A stretch of DNA of 64,000 bases from JAUIIK01 sp963745675. Its GTDB lineage: Bacteria; Chloroflexota; Chloroflexia; Thermomicrobiales; CFX8. Location of the stretch: positions 310,001 to 374,000 of the forward strand of contig CAVUYM010000009.1 in assembly GCA_963745675.1 (NCBI GenBank), written 5' to 3'. This document shows positions 1 to 9,464 of this stretch, piece by piece (the stretch's first letter is position 1; the number at the start of each line of letters is the position of its first letter). A model generated the notes under the pieces. That model was not told where the DNA came from. It was given only the letters and a program-made list of their open reading frames with translations, and did not search any database. The position numbers were made by a program, and so were the translations under genes.

Positions 1-42
1 TATACAGATATCCGAGATGTATTCACTAGGAGGATTCAAATC

Positions 43-279
43 ATGCGGATGACAGATCTAGCGGCTCTTGTACTGGTCATCGTTGGCGCGGCAAACTGGG
101 CGTTGGTGGGACTGCTCAAATTTGACCTGGTTGCCACGCTCGTTGGCCTGGAATTCGGCGAAGTCAACATCGCCTCACGAGCCGTTTACCTGCTCGTTGG
201 CGTCGCAGGGTTCTACCTGCTCAGTCAGATGCCACGCTTGATGAGCGCGAACGCTGAAATGCACGCTTCTCGCGCCTAA
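43..279 (+). CDS. DUF378 family small membrane protein
   Basis: A 78-residue protein with two hydrophobic spans, about residues 5-25 and 45-62. The first contains the NWALVGL stretch typical of DUF378 (YuzA-like) proteins, whose role is unknown. A clear Shine-Dalgarno AGGAGG lies at 28-33, 9 bases before the ATG. A perfect terminator hairpin follows directly, so this is the end of its transcript; whether it is monocistronic cannot be told because the window starts just upstream. Confidence 0.85.
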   Translation: MRMTDLAALVLVIVGAANWALVGLLKFDLVATLVGLEFGEVNIASRAVYLLVGVAGFYLLSQMPRLMSANAEMHASRA

Positions 280-306
280 GGGTTTGCTCCACCTCGAAGG
301 AGATCC

Positions 307-343
307 AGAGCCTGCACAATGTACATTGTGCAGGCTCTTTCTA
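307..343 (+). terminator. Rho-independent terminator after the DUF378 gene
   Basis: Bases 307-322 and 323-338 form a perfect 16+16 palindrome (AGAGCCTGCACAATGT and its complement), followed by a short T-rich stretch. It lies 28 bases past the stop codon and between convergent genes. The T-run is short, so termination may be imperfect. Confidence 0.75.
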
Positions 344-349
344 TGCCCG

Positions 350-1634
350 CTAGAAGCCGTCGGACGGTCCGTCCGATGCAGCAACGACGATCGTAATCAC
401 GTCGCTGGCCGGCTGGGCAATGCCGTTGCCATCTGTTAGTTGCAAACAGAGCCGGTGAATACCGGAGAAGATCGTCAGGTTGATGGTCGATGTGCCATCG
501 ACAAGTTGGTAGTGTAGATCGTCGTCGGGGATCGGCTCTCCGGGACCGATACAGGGCGAATCGACGATGATCGTGAAGTGACCTGCACCGTCGTGAGCCT
601 CTCCTGCAGCTTCGATAATGACGTTCTCTGCACCAAATTGGAGGTTAATCGGCGTGCTAACCGTCGCTCCGTCGCCTGGGGCAACGAAGTAAACGCGCGG
701 AGCAAGGAAGGCAGCCGGGTCGGTGACGTATCGCACCTGTCCCGTCCAGGTGCTCGTGATTTGGAGCCCGCTGTCACAACGCGGCTCTTCCGAGATCGTC
801 GCGGTCGCGCGGCCATAACCGAGAATCCCGCTATATGGCCCGGACTCTCCTACAAGAACAAAATCTCCATGGGCATGATGGGCATTGAGCGGTGCGATGA
901 ATATTCCGCGGAGGTTTCCCTTCTGGCCAATCTGTCGTACTTCCCCATATATGCCGGTCGGATCAGTGCCACCAAGCGTTTGTCGGGTGACGCGCATCGG
1001 GCCGCTATCGATAACCAGGCCGCTCGTGCCGATGAAACCGCCGTCAGCGCTCGTGGGCCCGGTTACGCAGGCGCTGCCAGAGAGGTGGATTCCGGCAATA
1101 GGCCCGTCTAGCGTCACTACGTTGCCCAGCGAGTTCAAGCGTGGCGCCGTCCGTGGCGGTCAGGCTATCAATGACGATGACCTGATCGTGAGTGCCAAAT
1201 CGCCCGATGAGTATTCCGTGGGCTGCCGAGTGCCCATCAGAGAGAATCTCAAGCGCTAGCGAGCCTGCCCAGATTGCCTCATCGCCGGTGATCTTGACTT
1301 CGGTGAATATGTCTTGACCGCCCTGGCATTCGAGCGCCGCATTGCAAGGTCCCTGCTGGTCGAGGTCTGACGTAAGTTCTGCCGTGCCGCTGAGATCGCC
1401 GTCGACTGCTGCCACGGTCGAGATTCCGCGAATGTGGAGCGCTGTGCCATCAACCCAGCTGCTGCCAGAGTCCAACACATCGATGATTGTCACCGTGATG
1501 GAAATGGCCACAACACCCTCTGGTGCCCCTTCATCAGACTGAGCTGACACCACAAGGACAGGCGCAATCAGCGCCAGGACGAGCAATAGCGCCGGGATCT
1601 TGCGCGCGAGCTGTCTGCGTAGCGGGTTCCACAT
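350..1634 (-). CDS. Secreted DUF4399 protein, frameshifted
   Basis: Starts at ATG 1634 with SD GAGGAG. Residues about 13-32 form a signal peptide ending near VVSAQ. The middle is beta-rich with no family I recognise. The last 90 or so residues (APRVYFVAPGDGATVSTP ... LCLQLTDGNG) match the DUF4399 pattern of periplasmic or extracellular proteins. The frame breaks near 1130-1140: the upstream frame reads TATDGATLE and the downstream frame continues LNSLGNVVTLDG, so one base of indel splits it into segments 1634-1044 and 1138-350. The substrate or role is unknown. Confidence 0.65.
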
Positions 1635-1758
1635 GTTTGATCTCCTCAGCTGAGGGCTCAGGATCGACAGATGACGAAAGTTCTTGCGTGCCGCCGGACT
1701 CTACGCCACCGTTGTCAGGCTGTCAAATAGGTGAAGACAAGCCACTATCGCGACGGCA

Positions 1759-3369
1759 TTAGACGATGGGGGTCACCGGACGCTGTTTCCCGCCGCGCGA
1801 TCCATCGCTGGCAGCCTGGTCGGCCAGACGCCGAAGCGCCTTACCAAGCCGTCTGGTGCCTTCATCGACCTCGGTTAAGGAGGGCAGAGTGAAGTTGAGG
1901 CGCAACGTATTTCTGCCCGCATCTGAGGGCTCGTCGAGGTAAAAGGGCTCACCGGGAGCGAAGGCGACGCCTTCGCGAGCCGATTCGACCAGCAGATCGC
2001 GCACCCGCAAACGGTCGGCAACGTGGCACCAGAGGTAGAGGCCGCCATCGGGCCGGTCGATCGTCAAGAGGTCGCCGCAGTGCTTTTCAAGACCGGCCAC
2101 CATCCTGTTCAGGCGCTCCGGATAGGCCCGTTTCAGTGTTTCCAGATGTTCGGTGAGCAGGCCGCGACTCAAGAACGCCCAGACGGCCCACTGTATGAGC
2201 GCATTCGTATCGAGGTCGACAATCTGCTTGAACTGCGCCAAGCGTTCAAGCACTTGCCTGGGGCCGGAAATCCAACCGATGCGGAAGCCGGGAAAGAGCA
2301 TTTTTGACATCGTGCTCAGATAGATCACCCGATCCCCGCCTCTCGACCGGTCGATCGCTAGCAGCGTTGGTAGCGGTGTTCCTTCGTAGCGCAGTGCGCC
2401 GTACGGGTCGTCTTCAACGATCGGCACCTGATAGCGGCTAGCGAGGTCGAGCAGGCGGTAACGACGGTCGAGTGAAAGCACACTTCCAGTTGGATTTTGA
2501 AACGTCGGTAGCGTGTAAATCAGTTTTGGCCTGCGCCGCGTAATCAGCTCACTCAGAAGCTCTACGTTCATGCCGTCGCGGTCAACCGGAATGGAGAGTA
2601 ACCGGGCGCCGCAGGCCCGAAACACTTGCGCTGCACCGAGATAGGTAGGAGATTCCATCGCGACCAGGTCACCTGGCTCAACGAGCGTCCTGGCTGTTAG
2701 ATAGAGCGCCTGCTGGGAGCCGGAGGCGATCAGAATACTGGCAGGATCAAAGCCGACCTTCAAGCCCGACCCGGCGGCCTGACTCTCCATCCAGTGGGCT
2801 AAGGCTTCACGCAGTGGCGGAAAACCTTCCGAGGGCGTGTGTTGCAGGAGTTCCTGCCCGGCGGTATCCAGCGCTTCCGACAGGATCGCATCGACCTGAT
2901 GAACGGGATAGAGCTCCGGGGACGGCGTCGCGCTCGTGAACTGGATGACGTCCTGGCGTGCCGCGACTGTACTCGCGTCGAGGATTAATGAATCATGGCG
3001 AAAGCCAGCAAGTGGCGCGAGCAACTGCTGCCACGGTAGATGCGAGCGATCTTTTGCCATTCCCTCCGACGCATATTCATCATGTAGCTCTCGCGAAGCT
3101 CCAGTCGGGGACGAGCCTTCTCCCCTGCGCTGGTAAGTAATAACGGTTCCGCGCCCTACTTGGCCCGTGACGAAGCCCTCGGAGGCGAGCTCGCGATAGG
3201 CATTGACGACAGTTGTGCGATTGACGTTGAGCAGTGCTGCCAGCCGTCGTTCAGGCGTCAGGCGATCTCCGTTTTCGAACTCACCCTGGAGGATTGCATC
3301 GCGGATCTGGGACGTTATTTGCAGGTAAAGCGGGATGTCGCTGTCACGGTTGACGGTGATGCCGGTCAT
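1759..3369 (-). CDS. MocR-family regulator (GntR wHTH fused to class I aminotransferase fold)
   Basis: 536 residues. The N-terminal winged helix (about 10-78, with IPLYLQITSQIRDAI and LTPERRLAALLNVNRTTVVNAY) is GntR type. From about 130 on it has a PLP-dependent fold-type I aminotransferase domain: NPTG at 292-295, EDDPYG at 319-324, and the Schiff-base lysine K356 in STMSKMLFPG. I chose ATG 3369 because GGAG sits 9-12 bases upstream; a further 21 codons are open upstream without support. MocR proteins sense PLP or amino-compound metabolites and often control neighbouring metabolic genes. The target here is unknown; it is divergent from the PucR gene. Confidence 0.9.
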   Translation of the reverse strand: MTGITVNRDSDIPLYLQITSQIRDAILQGEFENGDRLTPERRLAALLNVNRTTVVNAYRELASEGFVTGQVGRGTVITYQRRGEGSSPTGASRELHDEYASEGMAKDRSHLPWQQLLAPLAGFRHDSLILDASTVAARQDVIQFTSATPSPELYPVHQVDAILSEALDTAGQELLQHTPSEGFPPLREALAHWMESQAAGSGLKVGFDPASILIASGSQQALYLTARTLVEPGDLVAMESPTYLGAAQVFRACGARLLSIPVDRDGMNVELLSELITRRRPKLIYTLPTFQNPTGSVLSLDRRYRLLDLASRYQVPIVEDDPYGALRYEGTPLPTLLAIDRSRGGDRVIYLSTMSKMLFPGFRIGWISGPRQVLERLAQFKQIVDLDTNALIQWAVWAFLSRGLLTEHLETLKRAYPERLNRMVAGLEKHCGDLLTIDRPDGGLYLWCHVADRLRVRDLLVESAREGVAFAPGEPFYLDEPSDAGRNTLRLNFTLPSLTEVDEGTRRLGKALRRLADQAASDGSRGGKQRPVTPIV

Positions 3370-3545
3370 TGATCGTGTCTCCGATCGAGACTTGAATGGG
3401 AATCGAGTGCCGTGGTGAGCTAATTCTGGCATGCCAGATCAATCATCTCCAACTCCCGCGTTCGCTGTGCGTCATCCATAATAGAAGTCGTGGATCTCGA
3501 ACGGCTCGATCCAAGCGCATTGTGCAATATGACCAAGGAGGAGGA

Positions 3546-5024
3546 ATGGTCGAGCTAACTATTGGAGACCTGCTCCGCTGGAAGCCAGTCCAGATGGAGC
3601 TTGTTGGCTCATTGGAAGATCAGGTTGCGGCGATTGAAACCGAGTTTTCCTGGGCTGTCTGCATTCGGTCGACGACACCAGTATTGCCTGCTCTTCGAGG
3701 GCAAGAGATTGTCATCGTCCCGCACGCAGTTCTCGATGAACTGGACCAGCTCGAGTCAATCCGGTGGCCGCAGGTTGTCGCGCATCTAAGCACATTGCCG
3801 ATTGCTGCAGTCGTGACCGATCATCCTGGAGTTAGTCAGGGTATCGATGGGGTGGTTGTGATCGAAGTCGCGGCGACGGGTGGAGCGGAACTTGAAACAG
3901 GTCTGAATCGAGCGTTCACCGAGCGGCGTGGAAGTCTGTACCAGCTTGGATCTGAGCTCGCTCGTAGCTTTTCCTCCGCATCCATCGGTGGATCTGATCT
4001 GGACGATTTCTTGCGGCTGGCGAGCCGGCGAGCGGGTATTCCACTCGTGCTCGTGACATCGACCGGGCGGCGGTTGGCTGCCTCAACTCCAACGCTGGAG
4101 GTTCCAGCGGCCCTTTTGACCGTCGAATACACCGGACAGCGTGCGATCTGGGATGGCACGGACTGGATCAGCCATCCTGTTAGTGCGGCCGGTCTCCCTG
4201 ACGGAGTTCATTTATTCGTGGCGCTCCCAGGTGACGAACCTGGAGACCGGGCGCGGTTGGTGTTGGAGCAGACAAGCGAGGCGCTCGGCTTGATGTTCGA
4301 TCGACTGCCCGCGATCGATCCCGTTCCACCGACTCGAGAAGCTGGCGAGATCCTGGCGGAGTTTGTGACGAGTGGAGTACTTCCCCCGGCGGCACGGCGG
4401 CGTATTTCTCAAGCTTCCGGTTCTATCGATCTCGAATCCAGCTTGAGACTGATCGTCGATCTCCAGCAGGACATTTCGCCACGATTGTCGTTTCTGCTCG
4501 ACGATAGCAGTCTCTACCTGACCGATGAGACAACATTCCAGTCGCTGCACCTCGATGACTCGGTCAGTTTCATCGCCAGTCCGCCGATTGCCGGCATCGA
4601 TCGGTTGCCACCTGCGGCTCGCACGCTAATGAAAGCGTTGCGACTCAGGCAAGCCGGCCACATTCCAGACGGAGGGCTAGATCTTGGCATGCCCCGGGCA
4701 GGCGGCGTGCTTGGCGTACTCCTGGCGCTGGAGTCGATTGAGGGCGGGCGTCTCGTAGAGTTCGACCGCTATGCGAAGACGATGCTCGACGATCTGGATT
4801 TCTATGACCGGTCCAGGACGATGGACCTTGTGCAGACGCTCGGCACGTTCCTCGACGCTGGAGCGAGCATAGCTGCTGCGGCTGAGCGGCTCCAGATACA
4901 TCGCAATACGCTCGCATACCGGATCGCCAGGATCATCGAAGTGAGCGGTCACGATCTATCGGACCCACGTGTGCGTTTTGATCTTCAGTTCGCGATATAT
5001 CTGCGCAGACTGGAAAGCGTTTGA
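3546..5024 (+). CDS. PucR-family transcriptional regulator
   Basis: 492 residues from ATG 3546, preceded by a strong SD (AAGGAGGAGG, 3535-3544). The N-terminal domain (MVELTIGDLLRWKPVQMELV, then residues to about 120) is the PucR ligand-sensing domain. The C-terminal 60 residues (FLDAGASIAAAAERLQIHRN, TLAYRIARIIEV, then a region ending FAIYLRRLESV) are the HTH_30 DNA-binding domain of PucR/CdaR proteins. Such regulators activate purine, allantoin or amino-acid catabolism genes. The M42 peptidase starts 56 bases downstream and is a plausible target (inference). Confidence 0.88.
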   Translation: MVELTIGDLLRWKPVQMELVGSLEDQVAAIETEFSWAVCIRSTTPVLPALRGQEIVIVPHAVLDELDQLESIRWPQVVAHLSTLPIAAVVTDHPGVSQGIDGVVVIEVAATGGAELETGLNRAFTERRGSLYQLGSELARSFSSASIGGSDLDDFLRLASRRAGIPLVLVTSTGRRLAASTPTLEVPAALLTVEYTGQRAIWDGTDWISHPVSAAGLPDGVHLFVALPGDEPGDRARLVLEQTSEALGLMFDRLPAIDPVPPTREAGEILAEFVTSGVLPPAARRRISQASGSIDLESSLRLIVDLQQDISPRLSFLLDDSSLYLTDETTFQSLHLDDSVSFIASPPIAGIDRLPPAARTLMKALRLRQAGHIPDGGLDLGMPRAGGVLGVLLALESIEGGRLVEFDRYAKTMLDDLDFYDRSRTMDLVQTLGTFLDAGASIAAAAERLQIHRNTLAYRIARIIEVSGHDLSDPRVRFDLQFAIYLRRLESV

Positions 5025-5080
5025 GCGCCCTCCTTGTTACTATGCAGTTTGACTAAGAGTCGGAAACGTGGAAAGGCTGC

Positions 5081-6148
5081 GTGACGATGCAGGATGTTTC
5101 AAAGAACTTTCTCTACACATTGCTAGAGACGGCCAGTCCGTCTGGATTTGAGACCGAGGCTGCCCGCGTATGGCGTGCCGAGGCCGAGTCCTTCGCGGAC
5201 GAGGTCGAAGTCGATAGCAACGGAAATTCTTATGCCCGTCTCAAAGGTGATGGCCCGAAGGTGATGATCGAAGGTCACATCGACGAGATTGGTCTGATGG
5301 TGACGCATATCGACGACGATGGCTATCTCTGGTTTAGCGGGATTGGCGGCTGGGACGATCAGGTGCTCGTCGGACAACGCGTCAGGGTGCTCGGTACGCA
5401 TGAGACGGTCGTCGGCGTAATCGGGAAGAAGCCGATTCACCAGATGGACCCTGAAGATCGAAGCAAAGTCTCGCGGATGAAGACGCTCTGGATTGACATC
5501 GGAGCGAACAGCGCTAGTGACGCGCGACAGAAAGTCGAGATTGGGGATCCGGGCGTTGTCGAGCAGCCGCTCGTCGAACTTGGCGATGGTCTCATCGCCT
5601 GTCGCGGACTCGATAATCGAGTTGGCGCATTTGTCGCACTCGAAGCGCTACGCAAACTCGCTGATGGCGAGCGCCCTGCTGCAGATGTCTGGGCTGTGGC
5701 TGCCGTTCAAGAAGAAGTTGGGCTCTTCGGCGGTCGGACGAGCGCATTCCACCTCGAACCTGATGTCGCAATCGCCATCGACGTTACTCATGCCACCGAT
5801 CACCCCGAAGCCGATGTGCGTGGACTTGGCAAGGTCAAGATCGGCGGCGGACCAGCGCTGGCGCGCGGCAACGCGATACATCCGGCGGTATTCGAGGCGC
5901 TTGTTGCGGCCGCCAAGGCAGGAAATATTCCCTATGCGGTCGAGTCTGCGCCAATTCGGAGCGGAACCGATGCGGATTCGATAGCCAGAGAACGTGGTGG
6001 CATCCCGACCGGGTTGGTGTCGATTCCTAATCGCTATATGCACTCGCCGAGTGAGCTGGTCAGCCTGCAAGATCTGGATAACTGCGCGGCGGTAATTGCC
6101 GGCTTCACTCGCCGGCTAGACGCGCAACCGGATTACCGGCGCTACTAG
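5081..6148 (+). CDS. M42 family metallopeptidase (glutamyl aminopeptidase-like)
   Basis: 355 residues. M42 signatures are present in order: GHIDEIGLMV (first metal His and Asp), RGLDNRVGA (bridging Asp), AAVQEEVGLFGGR (catalytic Glu pair), AIDVTHATD (metal ligand) and NRYMHSPSELV (last metal His). M42 enzymes are cytosolic dodecameric di-zinc or cobalt aminopeptidases that trim peptides. Start is GTG 5081 or ATG 5087; GAAAGG at 5071-5076 fits either. It follows the PucR regulator by 56 bases on the same strand. Confidence 0.92.
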   Translation: MTMQDVSKNFLYTLLETASPSGFETEAARVWRAEAESFADEVEVDSNGNSYARLKGDGPKVMIEGHIDEIGLMVTHIDDDGYLWFSGIGGWDDQVLVGQRVRVLGTHETVVGVIGKKPIHQMDPEDRSKVSRMKTLWIDIGANSASDARQKVEIGDPGVVEQPLVELGDGLIACRGLDNRVGAFVALEALRKLADGERPAADVWAVAAVQEEVGLFGGRTSAFHLEPDVAIAIDVTHATDHPEADVRGLGKVKIGGGPALARGNAIHPAVFEALVAAAKAGNIPYAVESAPIRSGTDADSIARERGGIPTGLVSIPNRYMHSPSELVSLQDLDNCAAVIAGFTRRLDAQPDYRRY

Positions 6149-6165
6149 AAATCGACCGTGACTAT

Positions 6166-6200
6166 CAGCCATGCCGGACGAATACGTACCGGCATGGCTG
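6166..6200. terminator. Hairpin between convergent genes
   Basis: A 12-bp perfect stem (CAGCCATGCCGG, 6166-6177, with its complement at 6189-6200) encloses an 11-nt loop. It lies between the stop codons of the M42 peptidase and the minus-strand cytochrome c gene, so it could terminate either. Neither side has a strong T-run. Confidence 0.5.
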
Positions 6201-6209
6201 GTTGCCTGT

Positions 6210-6641
6210 TTACTGCGGAGTTTGTGCGATGAAGGCGAAGACGTTGAAGAAGTTTTCGTCGGTCAGGTCGGTCTTCAGATAGGTAATGACGCGGCCGTTT
6301 GCTTCGTGGGTAATCGAACCATCAGCCTTCGTGCCCTCGCGCATGAACGCTTCCCATTCTGGCCAGAGGTAGAGCGTTCCGCGAATATCGGGTCCAATAC
6401 CATTGCCGGTCTCGGCGTGGCAGCCGACACACCAGGTGTCCCAGGTCGTTCGCCCGCGTGCCGGGTCGCCGAGAAACTGTCCGGCACTCTCTGCCAAAGC
6501 GGTCTGAGTTACCGCTTCTTGAGCCTGCTGTGTCTTAACTGCTTCCGGCGTGAGATCTTGCAAATCCACCCGTCCGCAAGCGGCGACAATCAGCATAGAG
6601 AAACCGGTAAGCACCAGTATCAGTGACCACCTGCGCGGCAT
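6210..6641 (-). CDS. Cytochrome c lipoprotein
   Basis: 143 residues from ATG 6641 (SD GAGGGGAG upstream). It begins with a lipoprotein signal (RRWSLILVLTGFSMLIVAAC, lipobox cysteine C22). A Gln/Thr-rich linker is followed by the haem-binding CVGCH at 71-75 and a c-type cytochrome fold (GNGIGPDIRGTLYLWPEW). It is probably an extracytoplasmic electron carrier anchored by lipid. No partner oxidase or dehydrogenase is adjacent. An M24 peptidase diverges from it across a 205-base gap. Confidence 0.85.
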   Translation of the reverse strand: MPRRWSLILVLTGFSMLIVAACGRVDLQDLTPEAVKTQQAQEAVTQTALAESAGQFLGDPARGRTTWDTWCVGCHAETGNGIGPDIRGTLYLWPEWEAFMREGTKADGSITHEANGRVITYLKTDLTDENFFNVFAFIAQTPQ

Positions 6642-6846
6642 ACTGCTTGCACTCCCCTCACGCCCAGACGCCTGCACCGACCGAATTTCATGGTTTCGTC
6701 TAGCGTTTGCTGGAACGCTGCTGCTTGAATGCAAGGGCAACTATAACCGATGTATTCGCGCGATCAGTCGCCACGGTTGTGCGCTGGCCCGCTATGGGCG
6801 ATGATGGCGATCTCAGATTTGTAGTGACGAACGAAGGAGTTCGAAG

Positions 6847-8007
6847 GTGCCTGATTACAACCATCGGATCGCTCGCTTGCGAGACGAAATGCAACGACAT
6901 GGTGTCTCCGTGCTCTTTCTTCCAGTGTCGAGCACGCTCGAGTACTTCACCGGCATCTCCTGGCCGATCCCTAATCCGACCGAACATGACCGGCCCGGCG
7001 ACTGGGTCTCTGGCATGTATCTCGGCCTCGAAGCGGGACCGGTGATTGTCGAGCCGCGAATGGGTAGCGCTGCGATGGTTGCCCAGGTCGCCGACAAGCC
7101 CTGGATAGCCGACATCCACGTGTTGACCGAACTCGACGACTACAGTGCCGTGCTCGCGAGCTATGTCCGCTCGATGCGTGGTGAGGGTGGCGGGCGCGTC
7201 GCACTGGCCGAGCACGCCTGGGCGAAGACGACGATTGACGTGCTTAAGGCCGCGCCCGACGCCGAGATCATCAATGCTCACGAACTCATCTGGCCGATGC
7301 GGATGATCAAGGACGACGAGGAGCAAGCCCTGATGCGGGCTGCCGTCGACCTTGTTGATGCGGCGTACGAGCCGATCCTTGCGAAGCTCGAGCTCGGCAT
7401 GACCGCAAGCGATGTTGCCCGTATGGTCGATGACACACTCGCTGAATTTGGCGCGGACTGGACATCGTTTCACACCGGAATATATATCGGTGGAAAATCG
7501 GAAGCTGGGGCGCTGTCAGTTTTCGAAGCGACGGATCGAGTCCTCGAAGAGGGTGGCTCGATAGCGTTCGACTTCGGCGCATTACTCGACGGCTATTGTT
7601 CAGACTTTGGCCGCACCGTTTTTCTCGGTGAGCCGACCGATGAGCGGCGCAACGTCTACGAGCTGGTGATGGCCGCTCAACAAGCCGCGATTGAACGCAT
7701 GGTTGATGGGCAGATCACCGCGGCGGAACTGGACAATGTTGCACGTTCGATCATCGCCGACGCTGGATATGGTGAACGCTTTATCCACCGGCTCGGTCAC
7801 TCAATCGGCAAGGATGTGCACGAACCACCGTTCCTGCTTGAAGCGGATCAGACTGTGCTGCGGACAGGCATGTGCTTCACCATCGAGCCGAGCGTCGTTC
7901 TCGATGATGGTGGCTTCATTCGAGTGGAAGATGTCGTGATGGTCGGGCCGGACGGCGGCGTGAATTTCAATCGCACCAGTCACGATCTTCGTGTTCTGGA
8001 TCTCTAA
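6847..8007 (+). CDS. M24 family peptidase (Xaa-Pro dipeptidase/aminopeptidase-like)
   Basis: 386 residues from GTG 6847, with SD AAGGAG at 6834-6839. The N-terminal creatinase-like domain covers about 1-150 and the pita-bread catalytic domain the rest. Metal ligands are visible: AFDFG and SDFGRT (Asp pair), HRLGHSIGKDVHEPP (His), CFTIEPS (Glu) and FIRVEDVVMV (Glu). The family cleaves Xaa-Pro bonds or related substrates. The gene runs into a pyridoxamine-oxidase-like gene on the same strand. Confidence 0.9.
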   Translation: MPDYNHRIARLRDEMQRHGVSVLFLPVSSTLEYFTGISWPIPNPTEHDRPGDWVSGMYLGLEAGPVIVEPRMGSAAMVAQVADKPWIADIHVLTELDDYSAVLASYVRSMRGEGGGRVALAEHAWAKTTIDVLKAAPDAEIINAHELIWPMRMIKDDEEQALMRAAVDLVDAAYEPILAKLELGMTASDVARMVDDTLAEFGADWTSFHTGIYIGGKSEAGALSVFEATDRVLEEGGSIAFDFGALLDGYCSDFGRTVFLGEPTDERRNVYELVMAAQQAAIERMVDGQITAAELDNVARSIIADAGYGERFIHRLGHSIGKDVHEPPFLLEADQTVLRTGMCFTIEPSVVLDDGGFIRVEDVVMVGPDGGVNFNRTSHDLRVLDL

Positions 8008-8065
8008 GCAGACAGCGTCTGTTTTGCTCGAAGGTCTGGATGGATGGCAAGTTGGGACATTGCGT

Positions 8066-8521
8066 ATGGCGCGTATGACAGCGGAGGAACTGAGGGCGTT
8101 CCTGAGCGGCCCGGTGATCTGCCGTCTCGGTTGTGTCGATGAGGATGGCTGGCCCTATGTCGTTCCGGTCTGGATGCAACACACCGATGATGGCTTCTAT
8201 CTGGTTCCGCGCGAACGCTCTCGCTGGGCGCAATATCTCCAACGCGACGGCCGCTGCTCGCTTTGCCTTGATGTCTTCGAAGAGCATCGCCGGGTACTCG
8301 TGAAGGGCCATGCAAGGATCCTGGAGCAACCGAATGTCGGCGGAGACTGGGTTCCAATTCTCGAAGAGATGGCGGAACGCTACTGGGGCGAACGAGGGCT
8401 GCGGTACTGGGAACAGACGCTGGAGGAGCCGCGCTGGTTGATCTTCGTTGAGCCGGTCGAGATCACGAGCTGGTACGGCACCTGGGCCCAACGCTACCGC
8501 CACTATTCGTGGGAAATCTGA
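8066..8521 (+). CDS. Pyridoxamine 5'-phosphate oxidase-like flavin protein
   Basis: 151 residues from ATG 8066; ATG 8075 is an alternative and the ribosome site is weak. The sequence (EELRAFLSGPVICRLGCVDE, then WPYVVPVWMQHTDDGFYLVP and ERSRWAQYLQRDGRCSL) fits the split-barrel PPOX/FMN- or F420-binding family. The exact substrate cannot be named. It lies 58 bases after the M24 peptidase and is likely co-transcribed; its 3' end converges on accA. Confidence 0.78.
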   Translation: MARMTAEELRAFLSGPVICRLGCVDEDGWPYVVPVWMQHTDDGFYLVPRERSRWAQYLQRDGRCSLCLDVFEEHRRVLVKGHARILEQPNVGGDWVPILEEMAERYWGERGLRYWEQTLEEPRWLIFVEPVEITSWYGTWAQRYRHYSWEI

Positions 8522-8591
8522 AGGTCAGGTGTCTTTTGCGGCAACTCGACGATCTGGTCCTGATAGGTTGGTCGCTGTGGCGGCCAAAGGG

Positions 8592-9464
8592 CTACGGCGC
8601 GGAGTGGCCGTTGGGCGGGGAATCAAGCCACGAACCGATGCTCAGCAGGCGCTGGTGGCGTTGTTCGATGAGCGCATCTTCGCCACTGAACTGGATCGTC
8701 GCCAGAAGTTGGTCCAACGTTGATTGAAGCGCTTCAGCCGTGTTGCCTATGGCTTGTGCGCTGTCCTCGTGTGCGGGTCGATTTTCCGGCACGATCTGAT
8801 CGATGAGCCCTAACTCGAAGAGATCCGGCGCTGAAATGCGCATTGCCTCGGCGGCCGCAGCAGCTTGCCCGGCATCTTTCCAGAGAATCGAGGCGGACGC
8901 TTCCGGGCTTGCGACGGAATAGATCGCGTTCTCGAGCATCAATATTCGATCAGCGACGCCAATCGCCAGCGCGCCACCACTACCGCCTTCGCCGATCACG
9001 ATCGAGACAATCGGGGCAGGGTAGGTTGTGAGCGTCTGAATGCATTCGGCGATTGCAAACGCCTGGCCGTGCTCCTCCGAGCGCGGTCCCGGATCTGCTC
9101 CGGGCGTATCGATGAAGGTAACGAGTGGGATGCGAAAGCGTGCGCCAAGGCGCATCAATCGTATTGCCTTGCGATAGCCCTCGGGTCGCGCCATTCCGAA
9201 ATTGCGATCGAGATTTTCTTTCGTATTGCGGCCCTTTTGATTGCCAAGCAGCATGATACTCTGGCTGCCGAGACGCGCCGGTCCACCGATTAGCGCCCGA
9301 TCGTCGCGATATTGGCGGTCGCCATGCAACTCGAGGAAGTCTTCGAATATCGCGTCGATGAAGTCGAGGGCTCTCGGTCGTTGCGGATGACGAGCGAGCG
9401 TGACGCGATCCCAGGTTGATAGCGTTCTTCGATCAATTGCCACGTGGTGCTCCACGTTCAGCAA
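8592..9464 (-). CDS. accA: Acetyl-CoA carboxylase carboxyltransferase alpha subunit
   Basis: 290 residues. It carries the AccA crotonase-fold motifs: HGDRQYRDDRALIGG, GNQKGRNTKENLDRNFGMA, PEGYRKAIRLM, FIDTPGADPG, IGEGGSGGALAIGVADRILM and SPEASASILWKD. With AccD it transfers CO2 from carboxybiotin to acetyl-CoA, the first step of fatty-acid synthesis. It is somewhat shorter than the E. coli protein at the N terminus. Its start overlaps the end of accD by 7 bases, so the two are translationally coupled. Confidence 0.95.
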   Translation of the reverse strand: MLNVEHHVAIDRRTLSTWDRVTLARHPQRPRALDFIDAIFEDFLELHGDRQYRDDRALIGGPARLGSQSIMLLGNQKGRNTKENLDRNFGMARPEGYRKAIRLMRLGARFRIPLVTFIDTPGADPGPRSEEHGQAFAIAECIQTLTTYPAPIVSIVIGEGGSGGALAIGVADRILMLENAIYSVASPEASASILWKDAGQAAAAAEAMRISAPDLFELGLIDQIVPENRPAHEDSAQAIGNTAEALQSTLDQLLATIQFSGEDALIEQRHQRLLSIGSWLDSPPNGHSAP